This document shows positions 11,013 through 22,107 of a stretch of DNA of 64,000 nt, one piece after another. How positions within the stretch are numbered: position 1 is the stretch's first letter; the number at the start of each line of letters is the position of its first letter. The stretch covers positions 3,100,484-3,164,483 of the forward strand of contig NW_004450397.1 in NCBI RefSeq assembly GCF_000321225.1, in the 5' to 3' direction. Source of the DNA: Odobenus rosmarus divergens (Eukaryota; Chordata; Mammalia; Carnivora; Odobenidae). A model generated the notes under the pieces. It had not been told where the DNA came from. It made no database searches and saw only the letters and a list, made by a program, of their open reading frames with translations. A program made the position numbers and the translations under genes.

Positions 11013-11385
11013 ATGAGGAGGATCTGGGCTTCCAGGATGGTAAGTTGTGGGGAAGTGAGCAGGAAATACAGGGGGGAGCTAGTGGAAGATAAGGGCTATT
11101 TTCAGAAGCTTCGTTTGTGCAGACTGCTCTCGGTGCTGGCTCTCCATCTCTGGTGATGAATGTCCCTCTCCTCTCCTGATCCATGTTGGGGGGGGGGTGG
11201 AATTTATGGCCTGCTTTCAGGCAGATAAGGAGAGGGCAGAAAACTCTTCTATATTGATCCTTAATTGCCTTCAGTTCAAAATAATCCTTGGGCTAAGATT
11301 GCTTATTTTGGGGTGGCATATCTGGATCCCCTTCACTACCAACATCTATAGTGAATCAGCATCTTTAGCCTCTGTAGTGATGAAG
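11013..11385. other. Unassigned sequence
   Basis: About 0.37 kb without a recognised feature; a G9 homopolymer lies near 11189. Confidence 0.4.
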
Positions 11386-11775
11386 GACAGTCGGCATGCA
11401 GGCAGGCAGGCAGGGACAAGCCCCCCCCCCAAACCCCCAAGAGGAAACCACCCTTAAAAGGATTTTACACCACCCTGGAAGAAGCCCGCCACCCTTTCCC
11501 ATGTGACAAAAACCTGATTGGATGACAGTCACAGGGAAGGTTAATCAGATTAAAACAGCCCGCCAACAAGCCCATAAAAACCCCTAGACTTAGGAACTCC
11601 CATGGCCACCCTCTCAGGTTCCGCCTCCCTCCTTGGGAGTTTTGTACTATCACTTTGCTATTGCTCAATAAATCTTGCTTTGCTGCGCACCACTCTGTCT
11701 GGTCCACCTCTTCATTCTTTGAAGGAGTGTGACCAAGGGAGGAGTGTGACCAAGAACCGTGGGCACCAACAGAGA
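11386..11775 (+). mobile_element. Solo LTR, gammaretrovirus (ERV1) type
   Basis: GC-rich U3 preceded by a (GCAG)n run (about 11393-11415), an inverted CCAAT box (ATTGG, 11518-11522), a TATA box CATAAAAA (11573-11580), then R with AATAAA (11667-11672) followed by a TTGCTTTGC and TCTGGTCCACC stretch, and U5 around GTGTGACCAAGAACC. That order and spacing is the promoter/poly(A) layout of class I retroviral LTRs. No internal viral sequence follows, so it is a solo LTR; exact ends are not fixed. A 17-bp unit (GGAGTGTGACCAAG...) is tandemly duplicated at 11724-11757. Confidence 0.75.
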
Positions 11776-11962
11776 AAAAAGTCAGTAGCATTAGCCGACA
11801 CCTGGTCGAATGATCCATTGTTGTTCCCAAACCACTTCTCCCTTGCCTTCTTTGGTATAGAGGTGGTAAAACCTAAATACTCTTTTTCTAGGTTCCCTTC
11901 CAGCTGGGAGTGGTCACATGACATGACTCGTGGCCAATAAAATAAACTAGAAATCATCCGAC

Positions 11963-12158
11963 TTTTTTTTTTTTAAGATTTTATTTATTTGTCAGAGAGC
12001 GAGAGCACAAGCCGGAGGAGTGGCAGGCAGAGCAGGCTGAGGGAGAAGCAGGCTCCTCGTGGAGCAAGGAGCCTGATGCAAGACTCAACCCCAGGACCCT
12101 GGGATCATGACCTGAGCTGAAGGCAGCCGCTTAACCGACTGAGCCACCCAGGTGGCCC
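11963..12158 (-). mobile_element. CAN SINE, full length
   Basis: Minus-strand SINE: T12 tail, GTCAGAGAGCGAGAG body and head ending GCCACCCAGG. I could not identify a target duplication. Confidence 0.93.
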
Positions 12159-12420
12159 TCAAGAGGGACAGAAATACTTGTCATCTGCCCTGCTTCTTGT
12201 TACATCAGTGTGGCTGTGCCATCAGGAGCTACAGTAGGCATCTTTGCAACCATGAGATGCTCAGCGTGAGGGAAAGGCTGAGAGAATTGTAGAGGCAACT
12301 CTCCTGACATATCGTCAAACTTCTGGGCCAATATCTAGCAGCTTCTTTTCTCCAGAATTGTTATGAGAAAAACCTCTCTGTGAGTTGGATTTCTCTATTA
12401 CTTGAAGCTGAATGCATTTT

Positions 12421-12606
12421 CTTTTAAGGTTTTATTTATTTATTTGAGAGAGTGCATATGCATGAGTGGGGGGAGGGGCAGAGGGCAAGGGAGAAGCAGA
12501 CTCCCCACTGAGCAGGATGCCCAATGTGGGGCTCTAGTCCATGACCCTGAAATCATGACGTGAGCCTGAGTCAGACACTTAACTGACTGAGCCACCCAGG
12601 CACCCT
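12421..12606 (-). mobile_element. CAN SINE, older copy
   Basis: Diverged minus-strand copy with body 'GTGCATATGCATGAGTGG' and head ending GCCACCCAGGCACC. Flanks AAGCTGAATGCATTTT and AGGCAAGTGCATTT look like a decayed target duplication. Confidence 0.9.
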
Positions 12607-12859
12607 GAGGCAAGTGCATTTCTTAACTACACAGCCCTCCCCTTGAATAAGACAACAATAGTTTGCTTGCAGTTACGCCCTACGGTCCTTTCTTAATATT
12701 TCCTCTGGTCGGATTAGCTTTAGTTAAATATTGTACATCAACAAATCAGATGTCTTTGCTTACTTCTGTTAATTGGATTTTTCTCTTATTCTCTAGAGTT
12801 TAGAAATTTTTCCAAGAAGGAGTTATAGTCCATAGCCATTGAAAGCCTCTTGTATGTCT

Positions 12860-14460
12860 GAAAAAAATGTCTTTATTTTCCTCTCACACTAAATTGACTG
12901 GATCTAGAATTTTTGAATTGATTGAGCTAATTTTCTCTCAGGACTTGGAAATGGCTGCCCCACCATTTTCTAGCTTTCTCATTAGCAGTGACAAGTCTGG
13001 CCAGACTTCTACTTCTAGAAGCGCCATCTGTTTTTTAGTCTTACAAGATTGGCCCCTCAGGAGCACAACATGAGCTGGTTCCCCGGGGGATAGGAAAAGG
13101 TGGAGTCTTGAGTCCGACACTAATTTGATTTTCATTACTTCATGGTTACATGTTTGTTTTTTTCCTTTCTGAAAGTCTTTAGACATTTGCTCTTTATCCT
13201 TCGGGCTCTGGACTATTTGTAGGCTCTGTCTGTATGTGGGTCTTTTTACATCAGACCTCAGGCAGTGGTGGGCCTTTCAGCTCTGGTAAATGATCTTCTC
13301 CTGGACTCCTTACTTTTCTTCCTTCCTTCCCTCTTCTTCCTTCTCCCCTCTCCTTCTTTTAACTATAATTTCCTCTGCTCTCTCTTTTTGGAATGCTGTG
13401 GGAACATGTGAATGTATTCTCCAGTATTAACTTTTCTGTTGTACTTTCTGCCTCATTCTTCTCTTGAACTACATTCTCAGAGAAGCTCCTTAGCTCAGTG
13501 GGCCCCCTCACGAAGTCAGTTGTCAGTTGCTCCCAGCGGCCCATCTACTGAATTGCAGGGCTCTTGGTTTTCATTTCTGTAACTTTTCTACTCATTCCTC
13601 ACATAGTCACTGAGTCTTTTTTTTTTTTTCCATTAACTGATTCCTTTGATAATGAGTTTTCTGTTGAGTTTGGCGCCTCTGTTTCATAGGTTTTCCATAA
13701 GTGTTTGGCGACTTTGTTTTTTCTTTATGTTAATATTTGAAAATTCTTACTTCTGTCCTGGTGACTCTAGGTTCTCTTTCCAGCAGCTTACCCCCGGTGG
13801 TGGTTGGAGGGGATAGTGCATGAAGTCAGTCAGGGTACACAAGGATGTTTTGGGTCCTCCTTCCTCCCGGAGATCCTGTTACCAGGCATTGGCCTCCTTG
13901 GCCAACTGTAGCTCCTTCTCCGTATGCCTCCTATGGGAGCATTCCTTTAGAAATACTTTAGAGGATAATATTCATGGTTCAGTTCTGTCAAGGGAGGAGT
14001 CAGATTCTCTCGCCTTCTCTGTAGACCTGCTGTTCTTAATGGAGGTCTGTAGAGAAACCTGGAGCCTATTCTGTTTCTCCCTCCCACCTAGTAGTCATGC
14101 AGGGAGAACTTCTAGGCAGACTGTGCACTGGGTTTAGAAAGCAGTTAAAGTGTTACCTGGAGAGCCATATCCACCCTTCCACTGCTATTCCAAACAATTA
14201 ATTCATATCCTGATGATATTTCAATACCTTGCAGGCTCTTTGCATTTGTTCACTCTGAGTGTGCAGTATCTCTGGACTTCTCTTAGCCTTCCAGTCACTT
14301 CCTCGTGTGCATATTTTCTTTCAATCTTATTCTCTGTCTGTATGATCCCATCTGTCTTCTACTACTGGGGACTTTCTGTTCCACAGATGGCACTCTTGTT
14401 TTCTAGCATAAGATGGAAATACTCTTTGAAAGATATATTTTTAGTTACCTAATGTAATTC
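12860..14460 (-). mobile_element. Possible very old LINE-like sequence
   Basis: The general wording (T-rich, 'AAAATGTCTTTATTTTCC', 'TCATTAGCAGTGACAAG', 'CTCTCTCTTTTTGGAATGC', a pyrimidine run at about 13312-13358) resembles old minus-strand LINE sequence common in mammals. No protein motif is readable and divergence is high. The ORFs at 12867-13073 and 13820-14452 are not supported as genes. Confidence 0.25.
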
Positions 14461-14956
14461 TGGACAGGAAGATGGGTTGATGCTGTGATTGGTCTTGATT
14501 TCATAGTAATGTTTTCTGGTTATTAGTTACAGATTGGAAAATACAATTTAAGCCAAGTGTAAAAATCACGTAACCACTCTATCCAGAGACAATCAGTATT
14601 AATATCTTGACATTTATCTTTTTTGGGTTTTCTTTTGATAATGAAACAAAAATGGGATCACTAAAAATGGATTTATCTTTCTGTATAATGAGCAGCTAAT
14701 AAGTAGCCAGGGCCGCCATCTAAGGGTTTACATAGTATTTGTTCCATTTATCCTACATGCATTGTGAAAGACTAAGGAACCCATTTGATAACAAAGAAAA
14801 TGTGGAAGTAAGTGCATGACCAATGGACCCCCCGAACACATTGTATTCTGTACCACCCAGGAAGCTAATAACACAGCTAGAATGCCAATTCAGAGGCAAT
14901 ATCTTGCAATGATGTAATATCATCCTCCAGCAAATACCCCCAGTATATACTTTAAT

Positions 14957-15160
14957 CAGTGCTTCACAACTGGGGGCGATTTTGCCCCTCTAGACATTTG
15001 GCAAAGGCTAGAGATACTTCTGGTGGTCACAAGTAGGGGTTTGCTGTTAGCATTTGTTAATGGAGGCCTGGGATACTGCTAAACATGTTGCATTACACAG
15101 GACAGCCCCCACAACAAAGAATTATCCAGCCCAAAATGTCAGTAATCCTAAGCTAAAGAA
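14957..15160 (+). mobile_element. MER5-type hAT nonautonomous DNA transposon
   Basis: Starts CAGTGCTTCACAAC and continues 'GGGGGCGATTTTGCCCC', 'ACATTTGGCAAAGG', 'ACAGGACAGCCCCCACAACA', 'AATTATCCAGCCCAAAATG', which is the order of the MER5A/B family. The right end near 15160 is diverged. Confidence 0.85.
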
Positions 15161-15239
15161 ATTTTGCTTTAATTGATGACCTTTATCTATGGGTGCTACT
15201 TACTCATAGTTGAAATACACTGGTTTGGGACCCATTAGT

Positions 15240-15769
15240 TATGAGCAGAAGTGACCTACCAGTTACCTGCTTGGGGAGGATCTTCTATTTCCACAGCTCT
15301 CGGCCTTATGAGTTTAGAGGTCCTGGTTCCCAGGGAGAACTCTACTGTGAAGATATGCAAGAGTCCTGTTGGACCAGAACCTATAGCTGTTGCCTTTAGG
15401 CATTTTAGGCTCCTTATACTAAGGAGCCAGCAGGCACAAAAAGGAGTCAATCTCTTGGCAGGGGTATCTGGCCCTAACAATGAGAATGCAGGGCTATTGT
15501 TATCTTGCAGGGAAGAATAGATTTGGCACCTAGTTATCTGCTTGAGCATCTCTTGGTAACCCCTTCCCCCATTTTGATGTTGAAAGTGCAAGTGCAACAC
15601 TTGGGGCCTGAGAAAAGCATGGTTGCCATAGTCTCACATCTCTGAGAAGGAGGGTCTGGGTCACCCCAGCAGGAGAGACATGGAGGCTAACAGAAGTGCA
15701 GCTGAAGGTACACATAACAGAGAAGAGAGGCATGGAGTGTCAGTTGTGCCTGGAGACCAGCTGCCTTTT
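15240..15769 (+). pseudogene. ERVL 3' pol relic with dUTPase-like segment
   Basis: A 90-codon forward frame (15251-15520) contains LEVLVPRENS and a QQAQKGVNLLAGVSG-like stretch, matching in order the dUTPase-like region that ERVL-class elements carry at the 3' end of pol; it ends shortly after LLLSCREE. The position just upstream of an MLT2-type LTR agrees with ERVL gene order. Upstream pol is absent, so this is a truncated 3' portion. It is not a host dUTPase gene. Confidence 0.7.
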
Positions 15770-16296
15770 TATGTTCTTTCAGGAAAATAGCCCCCATGAA
15801 ATCCTGGAAGAAATGCTTCTAGAACTTGTGTGAAGAAGCAGATCAGAGCACTGCAAAGGATGGACTTTAGTGGATGCTGTGACATACCACCCAAATCTCC
15901 CTTTAGAACTGAAAATTTTATTCTCCCATCTGGGAATGCTGCCAACAGACAGCCCTTAGATGCCAGACATCTTAGGAATTTTGCAAGCTCAAGAGCGGCC
16001 TCTCCCAAGGCTATACTCTGTGCCCAGGCCATAGTCAATGACTGGTGCAGATATGTGAAGGCCTCATACTCTTCTCCCAATTTAATGTAACTCCAAATGG
16101 CCATCTCAGCTTTAAAGTCCTCATGGGTCTGTTAGAGCTTTTCCTGAGAAGACACCACAGCCCAACTTTTCCCTCTGCTTGGTCTTGCTTTCTTCTTTTC
16201 CCTTAGACACGTTGCAATGTCAAGACCACTCCCCACTCCATCTTTTGCGTGTCCCATCTATCTCAGACAGTTTCCTGGGCAGCCCTGTCTGTAACA
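15770..16296 (+). mobile_element. MLT2-type LTR (ERVL 3' LTR)
   Basis: The right part carries the recognisable MLT2 ending: 'GACACCACAGCCCAACTTTT', 'TCTTGCTTTCTTC', 'CCACTCCCCACTCC', 'TTTCCTGGGCAGCC' and the terminus CTGTAACA at about 16289-16296. It directly follows the ERVL dUTPase-like segment, so the two form one 3'-half element. The left end is approximate. Confidence 0.7.
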
Positions 16297-17594
16297 GATT
16301 ACACATTGAGGCAAGGAACTAGCAGGGGCAGTGGCGCCTGCATAGAAATTTTAGGATGTTTTAAGGAAAACATCCTAGAGTTCATTCTCGTTTGGATGTA
16401 AAAGGAGAGGAAGATGGAAGACTTAATTATAACTTCCAGGTTTACTTGGACAACCGAATAGTCAATGGTGCATTCATCAAGATGAAGAATATAGAAATAG
16501 GAGCAGAGTTTGAAGGAGAAAATGACCCAATTTCTTCTTGTACATTTTCATCATGTGTATAAAGGAAAATGCAATAATGTAATATATAGAAAGTTATTAG
16601 GCTGAATCATATGAAATTGCCATTTTTATAGGTCAAAAACTGTCAAATGCTGGCAATTTCAAATGGATTAACCTAATTACATATTAGCTGCTACCCGAGA
16701 AAATTTACTATTTTTGTTAAAACTTATGTAAGCCATATAAGATTTTATAAAGGTAATATCTGTCAGATTCAAAAGATAATCTTTGGGATAATGATACATA
16801 ATTTACATTTAAACTTCCAAAGCAAAAATATAAGTCACATGTTATTGCTTTAAGGCACATTAGAGCATCTTGATGAGTTTGGGAACTCTTTTATATCAGT
16901 TTCCTTGTGGAAGTTGAGATATAATTGCCATAAATAGACCCAGGAAAGGTCACAGATAACTTAATTTCTATTTCGAAGCTTTCACAAACATATGATCATC
17001 TGTCATAAGAAAAAAAAAGAATCTAAGATGGATGTGGCCTGCTATGGCATTTGCTGCCCATCAACACGCTCATTTTCAGCACACAAAGTGCCGACAGTGC
17101 AGTATTAGGTGAGGCCAAAACTGTGAACTCACAGACAAGCCTCACATCACCTTTATGAGTCAAAAAGTATACTCTTAATATCTCACAGTCTACCAAGACC
17201 ATAACAGGCAATACTGATGGGATACAGGTACCCAAATATTCTAGATATCACCAGTTAAAAGTGGTAGTTGAGAGTATGGAGTTTGGAACAAACTTTGTGC
17301 TGCTTCTTACTGTGCTGAGCCTGAGAATTTCATTTCCGTTCTTTTAAATAGAGAAGCAACCCACTGGATCCATATTAATCTAATCAAAGAAAGACAAGTA
17401 ATCATAAGTGATATTACATTAAACCACTGACCTAGAGAAAGAGGTACATGCAGAGAGAGAAACAGCAACAAACTTCTAAAATATAAGGCATAGGTTCAAG
17501 GACAGAGGCAGTGACATCATTCCAACAAGTAGGTTAGAGAATGTAAGTGGGAGGTGTGGGAAGAACTCTCTATAAACATATCAGTGTGCGTGGG
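16297..17594. other. Repeat-poor sequence
   Basis: About 1.3 kb, AT-rich, with no recognised transposon and no credible exon. Confidence 0.4.
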
Positions 17595-17990
17595 CTAGGT
17601 TATTCTGAAGTCAACAAAAAGCCAAAACAAACAAGCAAACAAACAAAACACCCCGAAAATCTCAGTGACTTGAAACCACTAAATTTATTTCTGGCTTACA
17701 TTATCCATCCACGGCAAGTTGGCTATAGGCTCTGCTCCCCATTGTCCTGAAGGCAGGACCCAAGTTGGGACAGAAACCACTACCTGGAACATTGCAAGTC
17801 ACTCCAAGTGAACAGAGTGTGACAGATTGCACTCTGACTTTTAAAACTTATGTCCAGAGTCATATACATCCCTTTTGCTTACTTTCCACTCCAACTTTAT
17901 TGTCTAAAGCAAGTCCAAAGCCACAAATAACTTCAAGGGGGATGAGAAAGAACTATACTATAACATACCTGGGCGGGAAAAATGAAAATA
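17595..17990. repeat. Probable ancient interspersed repeat, family not identified
   Basis: Wording such as 'AATTTATTTCTGGCTTACA', 'CTCTGCTCCCCATTGTCCT' and 'ACCTGGAACATTGCAAGTCA' recalls medium-copy mammalian repeats, but I cannot place it in a family. A (CAAA)n-like run lies near 17625-17650. Confidence 0.3.
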
Positions 17991-18710
17991 CCTGGTGAAC
18001 AGCAGTAATGACACACTAAGATTGCCACTTTCCTAGACCGTCATTGAGACCAAAGACTTGCCGTGTTCCAAGATGAAGCAGCGGACGTGCTAGGAGTCTT
18101 GGATAGGGCAGAGCAAGGGGACAGAATAATGGTAGGGGCCTGAGGCCAGAACAGGGTGAACCACACAGCCTTTGAAGTTTCCGATGCATGACAGACTTTT
18201 CTGGAGACACAAGAGGAACTATTTCTCCCTTACAAGGACTTAATTCCTAGATTTTGTTATCGTCAGAGAGAAGAGAAGCTAATATAGTGCAATTAGAGGG
18301 TTAAAAGGAAAGTTGTGACCTGAAAAGTGTGACTTACAGAATCCATTTCTCTGTTAATGACCTTCAGCAGCTTACAGTATGCCAGTTTCCATCCGTCTCC
18401 TACACCATGCATTCAGCTTCAAATCATTGCTTAAGGGCCACCTTATTAATTAAGACAGAATTTTAAAATAGTAAAAAAAAATTTTTTTGCTAGTTTTCAT
18501 TACCTACTAAAAGTGCTATTTCTGTATTCATTCCACATTTCTATTGGTTTTTCTAGAGTTTATACATTTGATATGATTTATTAAAATAATTATTCATTCA
18601 GCCAATTATCAGCCACTACATTAATTTTTATGGTTTTAATTTATAGGGGTAGTAACTGTAACTAAGAAACTTGCATGGAAGCATTTGAGTGAGTATAGAC
18701 AGATTTTGTG
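17991..18710. other. Unassigned sequence
   Basis: About 0.7 kb with no recognised element. Confidence 0.4.
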
Positions 18711-19356
18711 TATAGTAGTTTCTTTTTATCCATGAGGGAAATGTTCCAAGACCCCCAGTGGATGCCTGAAACTGCAGATAGTATTGAACCCTATCGGCTT
18801 TTTTCCCCCCAATACATACCTATGATGAAGTTTAATTTACAAATTAGGAACAGTAGGAGATTAATAATAATAGCTAATAATAGAACAATTATAATAAACT
18901 GTATTAAAAAATTTGTCAAAGTGGTCTCTCAAAATATCTTATTCTAGGGGAGCCTGGGTGGCTCAGTCGTTAAGTGTCTGCCTTCAACTCAGGTCATGGT
19001 CCCAGGCTCCTGGGATCGAGCCCCACATTGGGCTCCCTGCTCCGCGGAAAGCCTGCTTCTCCCTCCCACACTCCCTTGCTTGTGTTCCCTCTCTCACTGT
19101 GTCTCTCTCTGTCAAATAAATAAATAAAACCTTAAAAAAATATCTTATTCTACTGTACTCACCCTTCTTGTGATGATGTGAGATGATAAAATGCCTACGT
19201 GATGAGATGAAGGGGGAATGACGTGGGCATCGTGATGTAACGTGAGGCTACTGTGACCTCCTGACCATAAGTCAGAAGGAAAATCATCTGCACATGGATC
19301 GCAGTTGACCATGGATAACTGAAACCGTAAATCCACGGATAAGGGGAACCACTGTA
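18711..19356. mobile_element. Tigger-type (Tc1/mariner) nonautonomous DNA element
   Basis: Terminal inverted repeats can be read: left TATAGTAGTTTCTTTTTATC, right end CGGATAAGGGGAACCACTGT then A; flanking TA dinucleotides (18711-18712, 19355-19356) fit the Tc1/mariner target. A CCAAGACCCCCAGTGGATGC stretch and an AT-rich middle (GTTATAATTG-like) also fit the Tigger group. A CAN SINE (18947-19137) is inserted inside. Subfamily not determined. Confidence 0.75.
18947..19137 (+). mobile_element. CAN SINE nested in the Tigger element
   Basis: Forward full-length SINE. The 15-bp duplication AAATATCTTATTCTA is identical at 18932-18946 and 19138-19152, and Tigger sequence continues on both sides, so the SINE is the younger insertion. 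Confidence 0.97.
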
Positions 19357-19920
19357 GAGTAAATAATTCTGAGCAAATGGCCTCATTCCGCAGGTTATCA
19401 GCTACTTCTCAGAAATGTTCACCAAAGAGAAGAAGAGTACTTTGTATTTTCTTTAGTTTTACATTTGGTTTTAGGAGTGGAAATTTTCCAAAAGCAAAAT
19501 GATGCAGTTATTAAATCTTATGCTACTAGTTTTAAGTATACGTGTAAGACAGATTGTTAAAAATGTGGTTACTGGTTATGTTGACCAAGACCCTGTCATA
19601 AAACTATACTGAGAAAGTGAACCACGCGGTTCTTAAATTTTTAAATTGTATGGGCCACTGTAACACCTCCTTCAGAACTCAAACAGAATATCAACTTGTC
19701 CATTTTATCTTGCAATTACAAAATCAAATAATGACCATGAAGCATACGGACAATAAAGCTATATTTTAAAGTGAGTGGTTGCTTTCATTTTCACAGCTAG
19801 TATGGAGAATTTTGTTAATAAAAACAGGAATGGCATGTGTGAGTGAGCAAGTGAGAAACAGAGAGAGAGTGAGAGAGGAGCCTTACAGAGACTTTGAATT
19901 ATTCCACTATCTAGCATAAT
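19357..19920. other. Unassigned sequence
   Basis: About 0.56 kb with a GAGAGAGAGTGAGAGA run near 19860-19880 and no recognised element. Confidence 0.4.
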
Positions 19921-19936
19921 GCTTTGTACATATTAT

Positions 19937-20122
19937 GTTTTTTTTAAAAAGATTTATTTATTTGAGAGAGAGTGTGGGGGAAGGGGCAGAGTGAGAGAAT
20001 CTCAAGCAGATTCCCTGCTGATTGTGAAGCCCTACATGGGCTTGATCCCATGACCCTTGAGATAATGACCCAAGCCAAAATCACCAGTCCAGCACTTAAC
20101 CAACAGAGCCATCCAGGTGCCC
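19937..20122 (-). mobile_element. CAN SINE, older copy
   Basis: Diverged minus-strand copy; head decayed to GAGCCATCCAGGTGCC. Target duplication about TTTGTACATATTA (19923-19935) and TTTCGTACATATTA (20125-20138). Confidence 0.92.
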
Positions 20123-20139
20123 TGTTTCGTACATATTAA

Positions 20140-20583
20140 ATGCTCAATGCTTATCAAAATGAGTTGAGTTAATGATTATATATCCAAAATTCCTTAATTC
20201 CACTTCCATTGAAAATTAAAACTGAATTAGGAGGTGTAAGTTATAATGATAAAAATAGTAATTATTATAATAATTATTTTGGCATTAGTGTAATACTGAC
20301 TATATAAAATGAGTTTTATATGGATACATATATGTCCAATCATGCAGAATTAGAAGTGTTCCTACGTCCTCTATTTTCTGAAAGAAAAATGTGAGATTAG
20401 TGTTATTTCTCCCTTAAATGTTATAGTGAATTCACTAGTAAAGCCATCATAGCCTGGAGTTTTCTTTGGAAAAGATTTTAATTATGAATTCAAAATTTTT
20501 TAATGATAAGGTATTCAGACTCACTATTTCTTCTTGGGTCAGTTCTGCTAATATGTGTCTTTCTGGGAATTTGGTTGGTTAGT
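20140..20583. other. Unassigned AT-rich sequence
   Basis: About 0.44 kb, AT-rich. The phrase 'GTAAAGCCATCATAGCCTGG' with 'ATTTCTTCTTGGGTCAGTTC' near 20440-20550 hints at minus-strand L1 but is too weak to call. Confidence 0.35.
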
Positions 20584-21225
20584 TGGCTGAAATGTGGACC
20601 CCAGGGTGCCCCATACTGAGTAAATTAGAGAAGCTGAACATGCTTTGATTTACTGTAGAGGGAAGAATTCAAAGGCTTAAGGAGATAAGAATTTTTTTTT
20701 AAAAGATTTTATTTATTTATTTGACAGAGAGAGACACAGCGAGAGAGGGAACACAAGCAGGGGGAATGGGAGAGGGAGAAGCAGGCTTCCCACAGAGCAG
20801 GGAGCCAGACACGGGGCTCAATCCCAGGATCCTGGGATCATGACCTGAGCCGAAGGCAGATGCTTAACATCTGAGCCACCCAGGCACCGTGGGAGATAAG
20901 AATGTTAAAGTGGATTTGTCATTTAAGACCTATTCACCCATACTGGGAGGGGCCAGAGGACATACCTTTCACCACTTCTGTAAGAAATAAATTTGTGAGA
21001 AGAGCCCTGGCATCCTTGAAGAGCTCTGATCACTCTTCTCTGTGGGCCAGACCTTACAGTAGGAGCTGCAGTCACTGCACTGGGAAACCAAAATGGGAAT
21101 GATTGGATCCTGAGGTGACTTGGACTTCCCCAGCCTCGGAAATTATGAGAAATAAATGTCTGTTGTTTAAGCCACTCAGTCTATGGTATTGTGTTATAGC
21201 AGCTCAGGCTCACTGTGACAAGTAC
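20584..21225 (+). mobile_element. Mammalian LTR (probably ERVL/MaLR class), interrupted by a SINE
   Basis: Both sides of the SINE at 20694-20890 read as one LTR: 'ATGTGGACCCCAGGGTGCCC' and 'TTCAAAGGCTTAAGGAGATA' left; 'GTGGATTTGTCATTTAAG', 'GAAGAGCTCTGATCAC', 'GAGAAATAAATGTCTGTTG', 'AAGCCACTCAGTCTATGGTA' and 'TGTGTTATAGCAGC' right. The AATAAA (near 21150) and terminal wording are typical of this class. Subfamily not determined. Confidence 0.7.
20694..20890 (-). mobile_element. CAN SINE nested in the LTR
   Basis: Minus-strand full-length SINE with flanking GGAGATAAGAAT at 20681-20692 and 20892-20903. LTR sequence resumes after it, so it is younger than the LTR. Confidence 0.96.
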
Positions 21226-21429
21226 TATAGTTGATTGAGATGGTAGCTAGAGCTATAGGGGAGGGCTGTATAGAAGCTGGGTCTTATGTAGAGGAATGTA
21301 GTTTTGGCAGGGCTGGAGGTGAGAATTAAGACCCTGAGGTTACTTTTCTCCTGCCTTCCAATCTCTTGCTGATACCTCCATGTGCCAAATCTAACTTGAA
21401 GCCAGAAAAGTCTAGTTAATGTAGTCCAG

Positions 21430-21650
21430 GGCTCAGCAAACTGGCCTGCAGGCCAAATCCAGCTTATGGCCTATTTTTGTAAGTAAAGATTTATTGCAAA
21501 CTTGTTCACTCATTTACATACTATTGGTAGAAGCTTTTACGCAATAACAGAAGGGTTTAGTAGGTGCAACAGAAGCTATATGGCCTCGAAGCCTAAAATA
21601 TTATACTATCTGCCCCTTTGCAAAAAACGTTTGCTGACCACAGACATAGT
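21430..21650 (+). mobile_element. hAT-type nonautonomous DNA element (MITE)
   Basis: Ends read GGGCTCAGCAAACTGGCCTG and AAACGTTTGCTGACCACAG, which are inverted relative to each other (CAGCAAAC / GTTTGCTG). The interior 'GGCCAAATCCAGC', 'GTAAGTAAAGATTTATTGC' and 'GCCTAAAATATTATACTATC' is a common mammalian hAT MITE. A second copy lies at 37815-38030. Confidence 0.75.
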
Positions 21651-21759
21651 TCACAAGGTTTGGTCTTGCAGGGCACAGAGCAGAGTGAGAAGGATGGAGA
21701 ATAAATCAGGAGGGGCAAACAAAGAGTACTCAGCGTAAGAAGTAATTTCATATTTTGTC

Positions 21760-22095
21760 ATTGTATATCTGAAATAGGTTCCTAGAAGTAGGACTACTGA
21801 GTCAAAGAGTAAATGCCCATGTAATTTTTCTAGATATCACCAAGTTGTCCTTCATAGGGGTTATACCATTCTGCATTGTCTCTGGAAACATGTGAGAGAG
21901 CCTGTTTCCCCACAGCCTAATCAACAGAGTATAATAAACTTTTGCATTCTTGCCTATCTGCTAGGTAGGAAACAATATCACAGCATATGGCTTTATTTTG
22001 CATCTGTTGTTAATAATAAAATTGAACATTTTTTTCAAATGTGCAAAGGACACTTTAATTTCTTCTCTAAACTACTGTTTGTTTATGGGAGGAAT
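21760..22095 (-). mobile_element. Ancient L1 fragment
   Basis: Minus-strand L1M-like sequence: 'GTTCCTAGAAGTAGGACTAC', 'TGAGTCAAAGAGTAAATGCC', 'CACCAAGTTGTCCTTCATAG', 'TATTTTGCATCTGTTG'. No ORF2 frame survives. Confidence 0.75.
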
Positions 22096-22107
22096 AAAAT
22101 TTTTTTT

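Noticed and set aside
15251..15520. Possible host dUTPase exon
   Set aside because: Order and neighbouring MLT2-type LTR show an ERVL relic instead.
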